Of a stretch of 64,000 bases of DNA, positions 45,484 through 59,744 are shown one piece after another (within the stretch, counting starts at the first letter, position 1; each line of letters opens with the position of its first letter). A program made the translations under genes and the position numbers. The stretch comes from Eremophila alpestris peregrina (lineage: Eukaryota; Chordata; Aves; Passeriformes; Alaudidae), in NCBI GenBank assembly GCA_009792885.1, contig WMCF01000012.1, forward strand, positions 13,167,641 through 13,231,640, given 5' to 3'. Below the pieces are notes generated by a model, which was given only the letters and a program-made list of their open reading frames with translations, made no database searches and was not told the DNA's origin.

Positions 45484-48329
45484 ACGCTGTGTGATTTAAT
45501 TTTTAATACAACTAAGCAACTAAACAACATTTAACATTCAAAACAACTAAAACTGGAATAAAATGTTTTGTTTGTTCAGGTCTACAAGCCAAGTCTTTAG
45601 TTCAGGCAGTGCAGCCTAATCTAATCAAACACACAAATAACCTTACTTTGATTAGTATATCTAGGGAGCCCCAAGCAGCTCATATTTCCTTTCCTAAACC
45701 TTTGGCCTGACATTACACAGGTACCTTCTGAGTGTGTCCAAAGACTAGAATACAGCCAAGGATGTTGATACTTGCCCAACTTGGGTGAATAGAGACATTG
45801 TGCTTCACCTTATGCCTGAGCCTGCACCTGAGGCATGCAGACATCTATTACAAGTTCTAAAGGGTTAAGAGATTTCAGTTTTATTGTGATATTAGTTGCT
45901 GAGTAGCTGAGTTCTATCCTTTAACATTACAGGGGATGTTCCTATTTTCATCAAATCAACAGCAGAATTCTCATTAACTTCAGCATTAAATGGGAATATT
46001 CACTGAGCATCTGTCAGGGGGAAAAAGATATGGTAGAAAGTGGAGAGTTTGAAATAACCATACTGAAACTTTGATCCAAACATACTGAGATGCTGACAGT
46101 TTAGGAAAAGCTTTATTGATAACTCCTTAAAGAATTAACCTGCTGCTTTCCTCTGGGTATGATTTTGTTAGGACCTCAACATTTTACCAGATCACCAAAC
46201 AAACAGTCAGAGCACAGATGGATTTCAGTCAGAAGTATCTGGGTGAGCTGGAGTTTTGAATGCAAAAAGAAAATTGCAATATTAATTTATATAGATAACT
46301 AAACAATTTAGTTAATTTATAGTTTCTAATTGTATGCTACATGTTATTTTTTGTATGTTTAAGTCTCATGAGTAAAACCAGAACTGAAACGACTCTGTAA
46401 AGCTCACAAAGGTTTTCCAAGTTTCAACAAAATGTTGCCATCTACTGTTAGTACAATAAGAATGATAATACTAAATAAAGCTTAAATGGGTGAAACTAGC
46501 ACTGTAATTGTGGAAGAACTTTGTGGTTATTTGCGTCCTATTTTGCTGATGCACAAGGGACTTTTCTTTGAATGCACATGCAATAATATGTTCGTAAATC
46601 CTTCTGTATGTCAGAAGGAGAATAGAGTTCATTGTTTGCAGGATCTCATTATGATTACTTTTCAGCTCTAAAAATGTTGTAATAGTTTCCAGAACTAGCA
46701 TTTATGGTATTCAGTATGTTGAGAGAAAATAGGCTTAATTGAAAAGCTTGTTCTCAATGTTCCTCATCTATGGTTTTTTTTTTGGTTTTTTGGACCAAGC
46801 ATCCAGAAAAGTGATAGTGCCTTGCATAGCAGATTGCTAAATATTTTACTTCTCCTATTAAAAGTGCATACACACATACACGCACACACCCTTTACTGAA
46901 GATTCATAAGGGATATGTCAACGTCAGGCAGGAGTGTCTTATCTAAGGACTTGAAGACCAATCTGTCACAGACTGCTTCTCTTCTGAGCTGACAATAGCA
47001 AAACTACTCTCAGTGTTTTACTTTATATACAGCAAAACCAGTTAATATTTGGTTAAAAGTCTTGAAAAGTAAATTATCTTAAAGCACCAAAAGTGAAGGC
47101 AATGTGTTTTTTTCCCATATATGATGCGGGAAAAAAAGGAGGTGAATTTCAAACAATCATGGGATCTCTGAATTCCTGCTGTGTGGACCTTAACTGGCAT
47201 ACTAAGCTTATTTTCTCATGTCCCATATTTGCTTATTAAAAAGAACCCACTGAATTTGGTACACCATATTTTGATGGAATAGTAAAATCTGTTCCCCTAG
47301 CAAAGCCTAACATGTTTCAAACAGAACTTCCCATAACTTAAAAAAAAAACAAACAAAAACTCTGCTCGTGTGTTCTTTTTTTACATTCTCAAAGAAACAA
47401 TTTCAGCTGCCTGTCACGGGTATGAGCTGTGAAAAGGTTAGAGGCTGTCTATACTATCTAGAACAGAAGGAATGTAAACACAGAAAGAGCAAAACCCATG
47501 GCTGGTGTCATGCAGTGCCACCTGCACCTGAAGCTGTGAATTTCAGGTGATTTTTCTGTACGGCTGAGGAAGCTTGGGTTGCTGCTGATGGAGCATTGAT
47601 GTCAAGAATGACTCTTGATTATCTGTATAACACAGACATAAAATGAAGTCATTTTTATTGTTTTGAAGTATGATCATTCGAGGTACAGCAAAGTGAACTT
47701 TTGTGATGTAAGTTCTGATCCAGCAGACAAGTGCAGTTGTGTGAGGTGCAGCCTAGGATGGATTGAGAAACATAGAGTAGTGGCCCTGGCCCCTGGAACA
47801 CTGTGCTGGATAGCTTTTTTCACTGTTGTGTGTTAGCCAAAAGCAGTTTCAGAAATAGAATACAGGTCTCTTTGTTAAGAGGTTATGCAAAATGAGCCAA
47901 GGCTCCAAGAACTTTTTGAGAAACAAAAAGGATAGAGTTAGGAAAGCCCCTACTCAGCAGTAGTTGATAAGATCAAGGGACTTGAAGAGCAGCAATAAGG
48001 GATTCTGTGGAAAAGTCTAAGACTCCCAGCGACATCTTTGCCTTGAATTTTTACTGGCTGTGTTTGTCTTCAGGTCTCCTAGGTCCCTCAGCCTATTATC
48101 AAGGCCTTGGGAAATGAAGCATTGCCCAGGGTAAGGGAGGGTGGAGTTCAGGGCTACTCTAAGCAGGCTGGACACAAACAGAAAGAATGGCCTTCAGGAT
48201 GTTGTGGGAGCTGGCTGATGCCCCTGTGACACACTCTATACAATCTTCAAATTGCCATGGTGTTTCAGAGAGAGGTTTCTGATGACTTGAGAAAGCTAAA
48301 TAAGGTAAATATATATAAAGAGAAATAAC

Positions 48330-48780
48330 ACTCAAAAGGGTTGATGAAGTGGGTCTAAGGATATCAGGCTGGTCAGCCTAACCCTAGGTCCACAGTAAGA
48401 TTATGAAGAAAATGAAGAAAGTCCTCTGGGAAGCCATGTCCAGATGACTGAAGGAGAATAAAGTGATTTGGAATATGGACAATGACCTTACCAAGACAAA
48501 TCACACCAGGCCTGTTGGATTGCCTTCTGTAACATCCCATGTAGACAAGAGGTGAGAAGTGGATAGTGTTTTCCTTAGCTCAGTGAGGCCTTCCAAGCAA
48601 TCTCCTCTAGTATATTTACAGATGGATGGTGAAATATAGATACTATAGACTTTGTCTGTACAGCAGGTGGAAAAGTTTCTGTATGGTCAAGCTCATAAAA
48701 TAATAATCAGCATTATGAAATCTGCCGTCAGGTATTTGTGACATTGTGCAGGAATCAGTCAGGGACTAGGAAGTGTTTAA
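48330..48780 (+). mobile_element. Old CR1 LINE fragment, reverse-transcriptase core
   Basis: Plus-strand sequence resembles the middle of CR1 ORF2: the region for 'RPVSLTSIPGK' (AGGCTGGTCAGCCTAACCC), then 'LLEAISKHMKEKKVI' (GGGAAGCCATGTCCAGATG), then 'GFTKGKSCLTNLIAFYD' (CAAATCACACCAGGCCTGTT) and 'DFSKAFDTV...DKLVRYGLDGW'. Many stops and indels, so the copy is ancient and dead. No CR1 3' tail follows. The call rests on ordered remembered similarity and the boundaries are approximate. Confidence 0.75.
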
Positions 48781-49530
48781 AGTAACATTTTGCTTGAAGA
48801 TTTTGTAATTATGAATATTTTGATTCTGAATAAAAAGCAGAATTTTCTAACTTTCAGACTATTTAAGAAACTGAATCCAAGCATATGCTGTGATTTTTCA
48901 CTTTCTTGGCCTTCCTAAGATGTTTTTCCTTTGTTTGATACTTATTCTTGTGTTAGATTTGTCAGTCTGTTAAGAGAAGAGTGGGCATATCAAACTATTG
49001 CTAGATGTAATAAAGGAAGCATCTTACTACATACGAGAAGAAATGCCTATAGATTTTCACTTTGCCATCCTTTACTGTGGCTGTCCTAATCCCAAACTCT
49101 TCTGGGAGGTGTCCTGCATTAGCTCTAGTGCTTTTCAGTAATGGCAGTAAAAATTGCTTTAGAACTAAAAAACACTCTAGCTCAGATTTACCTAGTGCTG
49201 GTGATAAGTTGGCTGGGGGACACAACAACAAAATCTAGTAGAAGATATGGCAGCATTTTAGGACTTCCCTCATCTAATGCTGTCGGTGAAAACATTTCAT
49301 AAAAAACCCACGGGGGAAGGTTCTGGCTTCAGCATATCCATAATGTTGCTCTTCTGTCACATTAAAAGGCATGTCCTGTTTAGAGATGAGCTGTGTCTTT
49401 TATCTTTTCCCATGGTCAGGGCAGAGATATGGCACAAAAAAAGAAGCCATGGCCAAAACAATCTTCTCTGTGCAAGAGAAAACTCAGTGAGAATCATATC
49501 TAACCAGTGTATATGAATACCTTTAGAGGA
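48781..49530. other. Intergenic, no gene seen
   Basis: Nothing recognised between two CR1 fragments. Confidence 0.4.
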
Positions 49531-49820
49531 GCATGTGAAGAAGATTCATTCAGACTCTCTCCTGTGGTGTCCAGTAACAAGACAAGAAGCAATGGGCACG
49601 AATGGAAACGTGGGAGGTTCCATTTGAACCTCTGAAAACACCTTCCCACTGTGAGGATGACCAAGCACTGGTGCAGGTTGCCCAGAATGGTGATGTAGTC
49701 AAAAACGAACTGGACACTGTCCTGGACAACCAGTTCTAGATGTCTCTGCTTGATCAGGAGGTTGGACCAGGTGACCTTCAGAGATCCCTTCCAAGCTTGA
49801 CTGTTCTGTGATTCTGACCA
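49531..49820 (+). mobile_element. CR1 LINE 3'-end fragment
   Basis: Contains the CR1 near-3' sequence: AAGCAATGGGCACGAATGGAAACG, CACTGTGAGGATGACCAAGCACTGG, GGTTGCCCAGA, then CAGGAGGTTGGACCAGGTGACC and the terminal CTGTTCTGTGATTCTGA. Plus strand, 5'-truncated, about 290 bp. Confidence 0.9.
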
Positions 49821-50732
49821 TCTTTTTCCCATAGAAAATAGTGGCATAATCTACTAATCCCATTTTGTTTAATAATATCACTTTTCTACTTTTCCAGTAA
49901 TTAGGAGTGTTATGGTTAGAACAGGAAGAAGTGGAAGGTACCTTGTAAATGTCAACATGTAGCTGTGCTTAAGCAAACTATGCTCCTCCAGCCATGTAAC
50001 CAAAGGGCTCCTGCAGTTATCTGAAAAGGCAATTATGTCCCTTTTTCGCTTGCAGTTTTGTTCTTTCTTCAACATATGCACATTATGGGTCAAAATGTAA
50101 ATCTCATTAATAAAACACAGAAAGGTCTAGTTATGTAACTATCAGTTGTTAGATTGCTACAAAAATCGTGGAAGAGGCTTTAAATGCAGTGGGATTTATT
50201 AAACCCTGTCTCCAGAGAATATAACACTAGATGTGCAAAATAATAAAACTTAATATGGAACATGCTGTCTGTCTGTTTTGGAGAAAAACTAATCTTTCAA
50301 AGAGAGCATTCTAGGCTGAATTGGTCACAGTTCCTGGTAAGGACAGAATGTTACAATTGTCTATGAAACTTTGCAATTTGGAGCAGAAACTTCTTAGTTC
50401 ATTCCCATCAGTTAGCGTGCACTGAGTCCAGGGACAGCAACGATCCAAAGAACAAATATTATTTAAAATGGGCACATTTTGTGATAATTGGTTTTTGTTT
50501 TGTACCAAACTTTGAAAAATAAGGGCTTTTTTGCAGATTGTATGAATTGCTGTGTCATTGAATGTAATTGTTCTGATTTTCATGTCATTTGTGGTTTTTT
50601 TCCTTAAGCAACTATTGGAAACTGAGGATTATATAATAATTATAACCACATAATTATAACCTTATAAGGATAATTATAATGATATTATTATAATCAATAA
50701 ATATTGCACAACAACATGATGATGATTATATG
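49821..50732. other. Intergenic, no gene seen
   Basis: Nothing recognised apart from an AT-rich (AATTATAA)n-like stretch at 50630-50700 immediately before the next CR1 fragment. Confidence 0.4.
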
Positions 50733-50992
50733 ATCATAGAATGGTCTGCGTTTGAAGGGACCTTAAAGATCATCTAGTTCCAACCCCCCTGCCATGGTCA
50801 GGAACACTTTCTACTACCCCAAGTTGCTCCAAGCACCATCAAACCTGGCTTTGAACAGTTCCAGAAATGGGGCCTCCAGAACTACTCTAGACAAACTGTT
50901 CCCCTGTCTCACCACCCTCACAGTAAAGTTTCTTCCTAATATCATATCTAACATGACACTATTTTTGTATAAAACCATTAAATCTGTAATCT
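50733..50992 (-). mobile_element. CR1 LINE 3'-end fragment
   Basis: The plus strand reads TCATAGAATGGTCTGCGTTTGAAGGGACC, then AAAGATCATCTAGTTCCAACCCCCCTGCCATGG, the reverse complement of a bird CR1 3' end. It continues through the CACCACCCTCACAGTAAAGTTTCTTCCTAATATC segment to about 50992. Minus strand; relatively well preserved 3' terminus. Confidence 0.92.
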
Positions 50993-53900
50993 GACCTTTC
51001 ATAAAGAAAAGAGCACCCCAAAATGTAGTTGCATGGCATGTTTTTTCTCCGCTTTTGAGCAGCCCCTCCAAAAAGGGGCTCTCTTGTTGTTTTGATGTTT
51101 TTTGTACAAAATCTCATGATTTCTGAACAGGTCTTAGGATTTTGAAAGAGGGGGCCGAGCAATTTTTCTGCTGTCATGGAAAAACATGTTAGGTATACCA
51201 AGCAGCAAATTAAACTCTTCAGGGCTGAAAGAAGCATAAACAAATTTCCTTTACTTTTAAAAATCCTAGTTTCTTTACACAGTAAGGAGTGACTTTCTAA
51301 GGACAAGTGAAAAACACAGGTCTCGAGAAAGGCTTCTTTGTCCCTTTGGACCCTGTAGTCCCTGTAGATAATACTTTCACATATTTGCCTTTAAATGGTG
51401 CTTTTAACAAGCTAGAAGAATAAGAAAATTCGCTTTCCTGAAATGAATGGCAAAGCCCCAATCACTGTCCAGCCCTCATCCACAAGACCTAGGCAGATTA
51501 ATATTCTTTTCTGCAGATCCAGCAGAGGGAGCTTGTTTTATCCAGAAAAAAAAATGCTCAATTGAAATAGCAAGTTTTTTAAATTTTAGAGAAAGAAAAC
51601 ATTGCCTAACCACACGAAAAAGTCAAAATTATATGAAACAAGATATTAAGTCTTGATAGACAAATAGTTTGGAATGGTTTTCACACACAATTGAGTAATC
51701 TAGTAATACAATGCAAAAACCCCAAACGAAACCAAAAAAGCCGACCAACAAACACCAGATCATGTGTTTGACTGTAATAATATTTTCATTGCGTTACACT
51801 TTTAGTAAAAGTGAAGTCTAAAATCAGGATCAATACTGTCATTTCAGTCATCATAAAAATGTATGTGATGAGAGGCATGGAAGTTACCTCTTTCTGCTTA
51901 AAATTATTATTTTTATTGGGCAACAGCATCTAAGTAAAACCATGAAATTGTATTGGTTAATACACAGGAAGGCTTTAAATACTTACAACCTATTATAATT
52001 GTTCAGTCTGTTGTTAGGCATTTGAGTTTGAGTCACATTTAAGAGATCATTATACATGCTGCTGTTAAAATTATACATCTGTTGTGGTTTACCTTCTTTC
52101 ATTTGTTTCATCTGAGATTTGAAATGCATCTTTCTACCAGCCATGATCATTTACTTTGTTGGCTTGATTTTGCAGATATTAAAAATACTCTTGTCTGGAT
52201 TTCACAGATGTGAAAAATAAGGATTGTTAGTTAGATGTCTTGCTGAGGACTAGGCAAGAACAGAGAAGAGAAATCAAATATCTGGGCTCTATTTGGTTTG
52301 CTCTCCCCACAAAATACCACAGCAGTGAATGCACTGTAGGCTGAGGACATTGATAGCACACTGCAAAATGAGGGAAAATAAGGTTATGTTTGATAAACAT
52401 TTCTTAGTATTGGTTGTTACAGAAGAAGTGATTAATTGTCTCTGGCTTACATTAACCTTTTCAGGTTATGTCCATTTTAGATAACTCATATAATTATTTT
52501 TTGGTAATTGCTTGATTGCATAAATATCGGGATACTATAGCAGTAATTGCTACTAATCATTCTAACAGAGTTCTTTAATTATGCTTAGGAATATATCTGA
52601 TTTTGAAATAACACTGACATATCATTTATATTAGTAATATCTCAATATCATAGGCCATGTACTATCTCTTCTGAGAAACAGAGATTTCCTAACATTAAGA
52701 AATTACATTCTCACAGTGTCTTTGAGAATCAATTTACAGGTGTGTTCTACTTTTGTCCAGTAGCCAGAGATTTATTCCACACCAGCTTACACCATTGCCA
52801 GGGGAAGGGGCAAGGTACTCACTGTCTTCTGAGAAGGGTGAAAAAACAACGACATTTTCTGCCATTGTTCATTCTCTCTAGGGCTATGCATTTTTTGCAT
52901 TTGGATCACCCTCTTTTCCATACCTTCCTTGTTAATATTGTTGCTGTTACTATTTGTTCTCTTACCTCATTGCTTTTTAGAGTAAGTTGTTCTTATCTCA
53001 ACCTGTGATCTTCACATTTTGTGCCTCCAAATCTCAACTCCATCCTGCCAGAGTGACAAGGGGAAGGGTAATGGAGGAGTGAATAAACAGCACCTGATTT
53101 GGGAGAGTCTGGGTGGGGCACTGAATTGGGAATTACCATTCTTAAACCACAACAAGGTGAAAAAAAACTCTGTAGATTTAATTATATCCTTCCTGTGGTC
53201 AGCTGATGCAAGCCAATGGCCAATCTTCCTAGTCCCTTTCATACTGCTGACAGGTGAGGTATCAACTCTAGCCCAAATGAGCTAGGTTAGTATTATTGTT
53301 CCCTGTCAGCATTCTCCAAAACTAGAAGTGTTTATGTCTCACTCCTAACTAGTCTTTCCTACCATGAAGGATGTTTAGGGAACATGCATCATCCTTAGGG
53401 CCTGCTTAGAGGATGCACACAATGCTGGTTATGCCAGTGGTTGTGGTGATAGCAGTGGTGATAATGGAGGCGGGGGGCAGCAGGAAACCTAGTTCAGTTA
53501 CAAAAAGAACAGGATCTGAAACTGAAACTTTACAGCCCCAAGCTTTATAAAATCTCTTTCTTCATCACATGTTTAAGAGGATTCTTAAAAGGGAAAGATA
53601 GGAACATGGTGAGAACTATGTGGCAAACAGCACTACTGCTTATAGAGAAAACCTGGAGTCACTTTCCTTTTGGCACCATGTATTATTTTCTTTTTTTTTT
53701 TTTCCCAAAAAAACCCCTGTGTATTAAAAGCAGATTGTCAATGAAATAAATCAAATCATAGCAATGAAAATCTGAATTTTCCGAATATTCAAAATATAGA
53801 CAAAATTGGCTAAATCACTATGAAATAACCATTCTTTGTTTTCAGGATCCATTTAATAACACTGAACAGATTTTAATAGTTTTTAAATCAGTTCTGAGGT

Positions 53901-56448
53901 TCAATTTATAATATTATTATCCAGTTCCTACAATGATTTTTAACCTGGTAATATTTTAATATTTTGATATTTCACAAATATAAATTGACCAATTGCTGGT
54001 GTTTTTCTAAAAATAGGTATTCTCTAAAAATGTCCAAACATCTCTCAGACCATTCAATGCAGAGCAAGGAGTCATGAATTAGATTTCTGAAGGAAGTCAG
54101 AAGCTTGACATTATTTTGCCTGTTCCTTATGAGCTTTTGCTAGCTAGATCTTAATTACCAGACAAATATAAACCACATAATTTTTATACTCTGCAGCTTG
54201 ACAAAACATCATGAATATGATATTTTATATCATATGGATATGGTATAGCTTCTAGCTCCATATGGAATCTTAAAAAAGACGATTTTTTTAGCAATATATG
54301 TGTGGGGTTTAATAGAAAATTTTTGGTTTATTTACTTGTTTGCATTCAGCAGATACAATAAAATACCATATCATGGAGTGTAATGTTTTTCTAACTTTAG
54401 GACTGAAACCACTACTAAGTTCTGCTACCTCTAGAGTTTCAAAGGCCTCTATTAGAAGAGACCCTCATTCTGTCACACCCTGAGCAGACTTTCCTTACTC
54501 CAAATTGTGTTGAAGAAGTAATTTGCACTACAAAATCTGACCATAATAATCTGAACACCTTTGTTTTAATGCTAACTAACCTAATAATTTTTAAAATCTT
54601 CTGTTTTGTTATCAAGGATAGAAAATGGATTTATTTGGTTTTTTTTAGTGCAGGTTGTTGAGCTGGTCATTTAGGTAGCTTTCACCACACTGAATCCAAT
54701 ATAAGGGTCCCAACTGAACTAACAAAAGCTATCCCCAGAAAGATAAAATGGTTCATTAAATAAAAGGAAACAAAAATTACAGTATCTTTTCCTTGCAATC
54801 CAAAAAGTCTCACAGAAGCAGGAAAAGTGCTAGCATGTTTGTGGCCAACATCTGACAGTTACCAATGGGATGATATCTACAGGGATATGAATTTGAGTTC
54901 TCATGAGCACCCTGCTACACTGCTGTTATCTCACTGACTGTTTTACTAGACTGATGCTTTAGATGGTGCTGTCAGCATTATACAGAATGAACTTGTGATA
55001 TATTTATAATATACCATCCACTATGTTTGTGAGATTGTTAAAATTTTTTTTAAGTCTGAAGAGAACATTGAAAACATATGAGAAAAGAGTTTTTTGATAG
55101 GCAAATAACAGCAAGAATAGTCCTGTCTAGATTAAGTACAGAGATTTGAACATGGGATGTTCTAAGCAATGTTCTGGTGAGACCAAGATAACCTTTCTTT
55201 GGAAAAAGCATTTGTAACAGGAGTGACAATACATCACTGAAAAGGCTCAGAGAAGAAACCTGAAGGCATCTGTACAGAGGGTGAAGCACCATTTCAAGCA
55301 AAATTATACAAAGATTTGATCAATTTGCACAGAAATTCACATAATTGATCTGCTTATAGACCATCTTCTCTTTTATTAATCTCCTATTACTTGTGTTGTG
55401 ACATGATTTTACACAGGAAATCATGACCTACCAGCAGCAGCTGAAAGACAGAAGGAATCTGTGTGAGTACCTTTAGGAACTAGTGGAATTTTTTTTATTT
55501 ATCGAAACAGTAATTATATTTTATTTATTGAAACAGATAGCTGAAGATAAAAGCTTGGCTGTAGCAGCAAAATTTGTAAAGTTGCTCCATCCACAGGTGC
55601 TATGAGCTGGCAACAGTAGGCAAATGTGGCTGCTATCTATCTGTACCTTCAGGGCCTCAAAGCAAGACTCCCTGGCAGAGACTGGTATTGCTTCTGATCC
55701 ACACACTTCCAATGTTTGCTAGGAATGGCAATATATCGCTGGAAGGATTATACCATGCTGCTAATGACTACTCATGTATTAGAGGAATTAAGCAAGTAGC
55801 CATTAGGATGAAGATTTCAGGAAACTAAGTATTTTGAACTGAAGAAGAACAGGATTTGAGATGCAGACAATAAAAAAACAAAGCATTTGTGTTTGCTGGT
55901 TGATGCTAAGGGGGACAATGCTGCCTAGACTTAGGTGAACTTACAAGATGTTTGGCTGTGGAATTGCAACGGAAAGGTAATTTCATGCTTTGTTACATAA
56001 GTGTGTTGATGGAAATCTTCATATTGGAACATGTTAGATAAACCTGTTTATTTCCAAGAAGAAAACCTCAACCTTATTAAAAAATGTTCTAGGTTTCATA
56101 TGCACCTTGTTATATGAAAGCTGAGCTTCCGAGAGTCTAATTAAATCTCAAATATTTTTTTCCTTTTATAAGCAATCTCTTAATTGAAAAATTTGTTTCG
56201 AAATCCTTTTCCTATTTTGAAAGATGTCCAGGTACCATCCATCATCAGATTCAATTTGGTTACAGAACTGAAATGATCTGATGAGTATTCCACTTGTAAC
56301 AGCTGGTCTGAATTTTTTGCAGGTCCTCTGCATAAGAGAAGTCTGTAAACATTTCCTTTGTGTTTCTGCCTCACGGTTATCCTTTCTGAGAACAAGTTGT
56401 AAATTAAGTGTAGCTTCTCTAAAATTTCTCTCACTACTGTCATAGTTG
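50993..56448. other. Intergenic, no gene seen
   Basis: AT-rich sequence with no recognisable exon or repeat family. Short T/A homopolymers only (for example 53690-53703). Confidence 0.45.
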
Positions 56449-56910
56449 TCATAGAATCATGGAGTAGTCTGGGTTGGAAAGGACCCTAAAGATCATCTAG
56501 TTCCAACCTCCCTGCCATGGGCCTTCCACTAGGCCAGGTTGCTCCAAGTGCTATCCAAGCTGACCTTGAACATTTAAATGGAGCATCCCTAATTTCACGG
56601 GGCAACCTGTTCCAGTGCCTCACCACACCTACATGCTTTTGTAAATAGTCTGTGTCCATCTTTTTTGTGGCTCCCTTCAGGTACTAAATCTCCACGATTA
56701 GGTCTATTAAGAATTCTCTTTCCTGGCTGAACAAACCCAACTCTCTCAGGCTTTCCTCACAGGAGAGGTGCTCTGATGGGAGTTTCGTATGAATAGGTTC
56801 AGTATAGCACTGTCTGAACAGCCAAGCAGTCTACATTTGCTTGGCTCCTCTGCACTCTAGCACCCGAAAGTCAGAATTTTGGAAGTGGATTTTTAATGCT
56901 TGTTTAAAAT
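56449..56910 (-). mobile_element. CR1 LINE fragment, 3' end and part of ORF2
   Basis: Starts TCATAGAATCATGGAGTAGTCTGGGTTGG on the plus strand (reverse of the CR1 terminus), then AGATCATCTAGTTCCAACC, GGTTGCTCCAAGTGC, GGCAACCTGTTCCAGTGCCTCACC, and GGCTGAACAAACCCAACTCTCTCAG with CACAGGAGAGGTGCTCT. These are ordered CR1 segments. A gap relative to the full consensus is likely near 56640-56690. Confidence 0.92.
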
Positions 56911-59744
56911 GGTGGTCTTGACTGTAGCTATCTGTCTACAGCAACTATGAGTACAAAAGGTAGGATTTCAGAAGTCTCCTAACAGTCTGTTCAGGTCTGA
57001 CATGCTCATTACAGAGGGATATATCACCTCTGAACTGCACTAGAGCTAAAACAACCTTCAAAAACAAGAAAAATAACACTAATGCTGGTCATTAATTAAG
57101 ACAGGTTTTGGTAAGTGTGAGCCAGACAGAGTGAAAGAACTGGATATGATTTGTTTCAGCTTTCAGTATCTACCCTTATTCCCCTCTGGTTTCTTTTCAG
57201 CATTATGTGAGTCATGTTTCTGCACCAGAACTCCAGCTCAAGAAAGTCACAGGATATTTTATTGGTTTTGTCAGGATCACATAGTCTTAATTTGCCAGAC
57301 AGATTTACTTAAAGGTAGGTTTATTAACCAGTGTATTGTTTAGCTACTATAACATTCATATCTCAGTAAAAAACATTCAGTGTCTTTTACATTAAGCCAG
57401 TACTAACTTAGGATGAGAAATTCATTTAAAAAGTGATTTTAAAATGTGAGATGTTTATCATCCAACTCAGGCCATGATACAGGATTTTTAAAAAAAATTA
57501 TTGGAAAAGGCACTAACACCCTTAAAACCCGAATATTTTTTCAGTCTAATTTTACACTGCATATATACCCTAAGCATTCTGCAGTCTGCATTAAATTTCT
57601 CATACAATCTTCTACACATAACAACTTGGACAACTAAAAAGTAAGTCTAATAAGAGGCTCAATTTCTACATTTTACATAGTTGCAGAGATAGTACTGTGC
57701 TACAAGCATTTAATTTAACCAAGAGCTCTTCTGACTAATTTAGTGATGCCTTGTCATTAGGATGATTGCAATTTATCAAAGAATTTACTTTGGAATGCAC
57801 AGCCTTTATGGAGGTTCACTTATTTTTCTCAGGAAAGTGCACAGGCCTTAACAGCTGAATTCTCTCTTCTGCATCCTTAACATAACCCAGGAAGAAGTCT
57901 CTTGCACTGGGGCCATTTTGCTGGAAGTATATAAGGTGAAGATGAATTACAGGGTGAGGGGATTAATTAGCAGCAACAGCAGAATCTGAACTGTAGCAGT
58001 AACATCTCCTGCAATATTGAACACTGTACTACAGAGGACTCTGCAGATGCCTTGGGGCAGAGGTCTGCTTTACCACTGTGAGCTAGAGTGCTTATGCATC
58101 TGAGCAGTCTTGCTATCCCCTAGTAGCTACACTGGACGCAAAAGAGACATGACTTTAGTTCAACTCTTCTTGCCTCTGAGTTTTGCCTTATTCTAGAGCC
58201 CTCTTTTCAATGATGTTGCCATTGCCTACTCTAATGTAAAGCAACCTTACAACTCTATGAGCACAGCTGTTTCCTCTGCTTCTGCTACCAAGTTAGGCCC
58301 AACCACTGGTTCTTGGATCATTTTTAAATGGAAACATTGGAAACACAATGTGCCAGGATTATTTCAAGGAGACCTGCTGATGTTCAGCACCATCAGGCCA
58401 AGATTCTGAATTTCCAAATGAATCAAAATCTTTTCTAAATTTCAGCAACCATAATCAATTACAGAAACTAACATGCTATCAAACCAAGGAATCCCCTGAG
58501 CCCCTCGCTCTGTATTCAGACATGCTGAATACAAAGACAGTTGTATTTGAGACAGTTTAATGTGACAAGTTTTTCCCTTGATGCCAACAGCTACAAGTCA
58601 TGTTTAACAGTTACAAACACACAAGATGAGTCAGAGGCAGAAGCTTTGATTCATGCTTTTTAATTTAAAATGTTATAAAAATCACTCCTTTTCCTGAATG
58701 GCACACAGAACCACACAATTAATAGTTTTGCATTGGGTTGCCTGACAATAATATGGTTTATTTTCACAAAAGAGAAGTATGGAGGATGGAAGGAACAAAG
58801 AGATTACTGGGCTGCAAGTAGGCCTTCAATATCAAGTGGATAGGAATTTTATCTACATTAGACCATGTACAAGTATTACAGACATAAAAGTCTTTCATCT
58901 AACACAAAGTATTAGTAAGAATTGCAATTAAAGTTATGCATACGTGTTTAAGTGCAGATATGTGGCCTTGCACCACACTGATAAAATAATTTAGACCTTT
59001 GGATCAAATCCAGAACTGCAAATACTGGGACAGAATAAAATCCGATAAACTGAATTAATTTGCAGCACAATGTTAATATTTGTATTATTGTTCCAGCACA
59101 TACAACCAGGTATGTGATGTATGTTTTATGTGCACACAGAACATTGGGTGAAGATATTAAAAAAAAAAAAGAGAGAGAGAGAGAAAAGGAGTGTTGTCTG
59201 AATACAGTGGTAAACTGACATATTTTTATTTATTTGTGGCTGCAAGATAGCCAACTCCTTTTTTTGTAATCACATGGAATTTGCCTGAAACAATGTAATC
59301 TATATTAATTCACTTTGGCAAAATGAAAAGCCGGAAAATTCCAGGAAATCTTGCTAATCTATACCTTTAAACATTCATGTCCGTCACTGGGTACCTCTAA
59401 CTCCCAGGAAAAATATAGCACACATATGTGCTGGCCAAGATGCCTGTTATAAAGCCTTTGTCAATTCTGAAAACATAGAAGAATTGTTTGTACCAACTAA
59501 GATGCTCAATCTCCAGCTATTGCTTACTTCTCTGATTCACACAGACTTTGTGGATTATGACAGGGAAGACTGTCAAGTTTTCAATATCCCATTTCTTGCC
59601 ACTCGTGGATGCCCTCTGCTCAACTGCCTGTGCTGTTAAGTACATACATACATTACAGAAATGTTAAAAAAAAAATTCAAGCACTACCATTTTATTTTTG
59701 GTTAGCAGGTTTGAGTTGCTCTTATTATTGGTTTTTTTCCTTTT
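56911..59744. other. Intergenic, no gene seen
   Basis: No coding exon recognised. Contains copy 1 of a short direct duplication at 58872-58942 and a GA-run (59170-59185). Confidence 0.45.
58872..58942. repeat. Short dispersed duplication, copy 1
   Basis: AGTCTTTCATCTAACACAAAG...AAGAATTGCAATTAAAGTTATG aligns with 60634-60705 (AGTCTTTCATTTAACACAAAG...AAGAATTGCAAGTCAAGCTATG) at roughly 75-80% over about 70 bp, same orientation, 1.76 kb apart. Family unknown. Confidence 0.6.

Larger units (their letters stand above)
42421..48329. other. Intergenic, no gene seen
   Basis: AT-rich DNA with a tetranucleotide run (44715-44750), a 10-bp-arm palindrome (45458-45483) and T/A homopolymers. No exon or further retroelement recognised. 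Confidence 0.45.
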
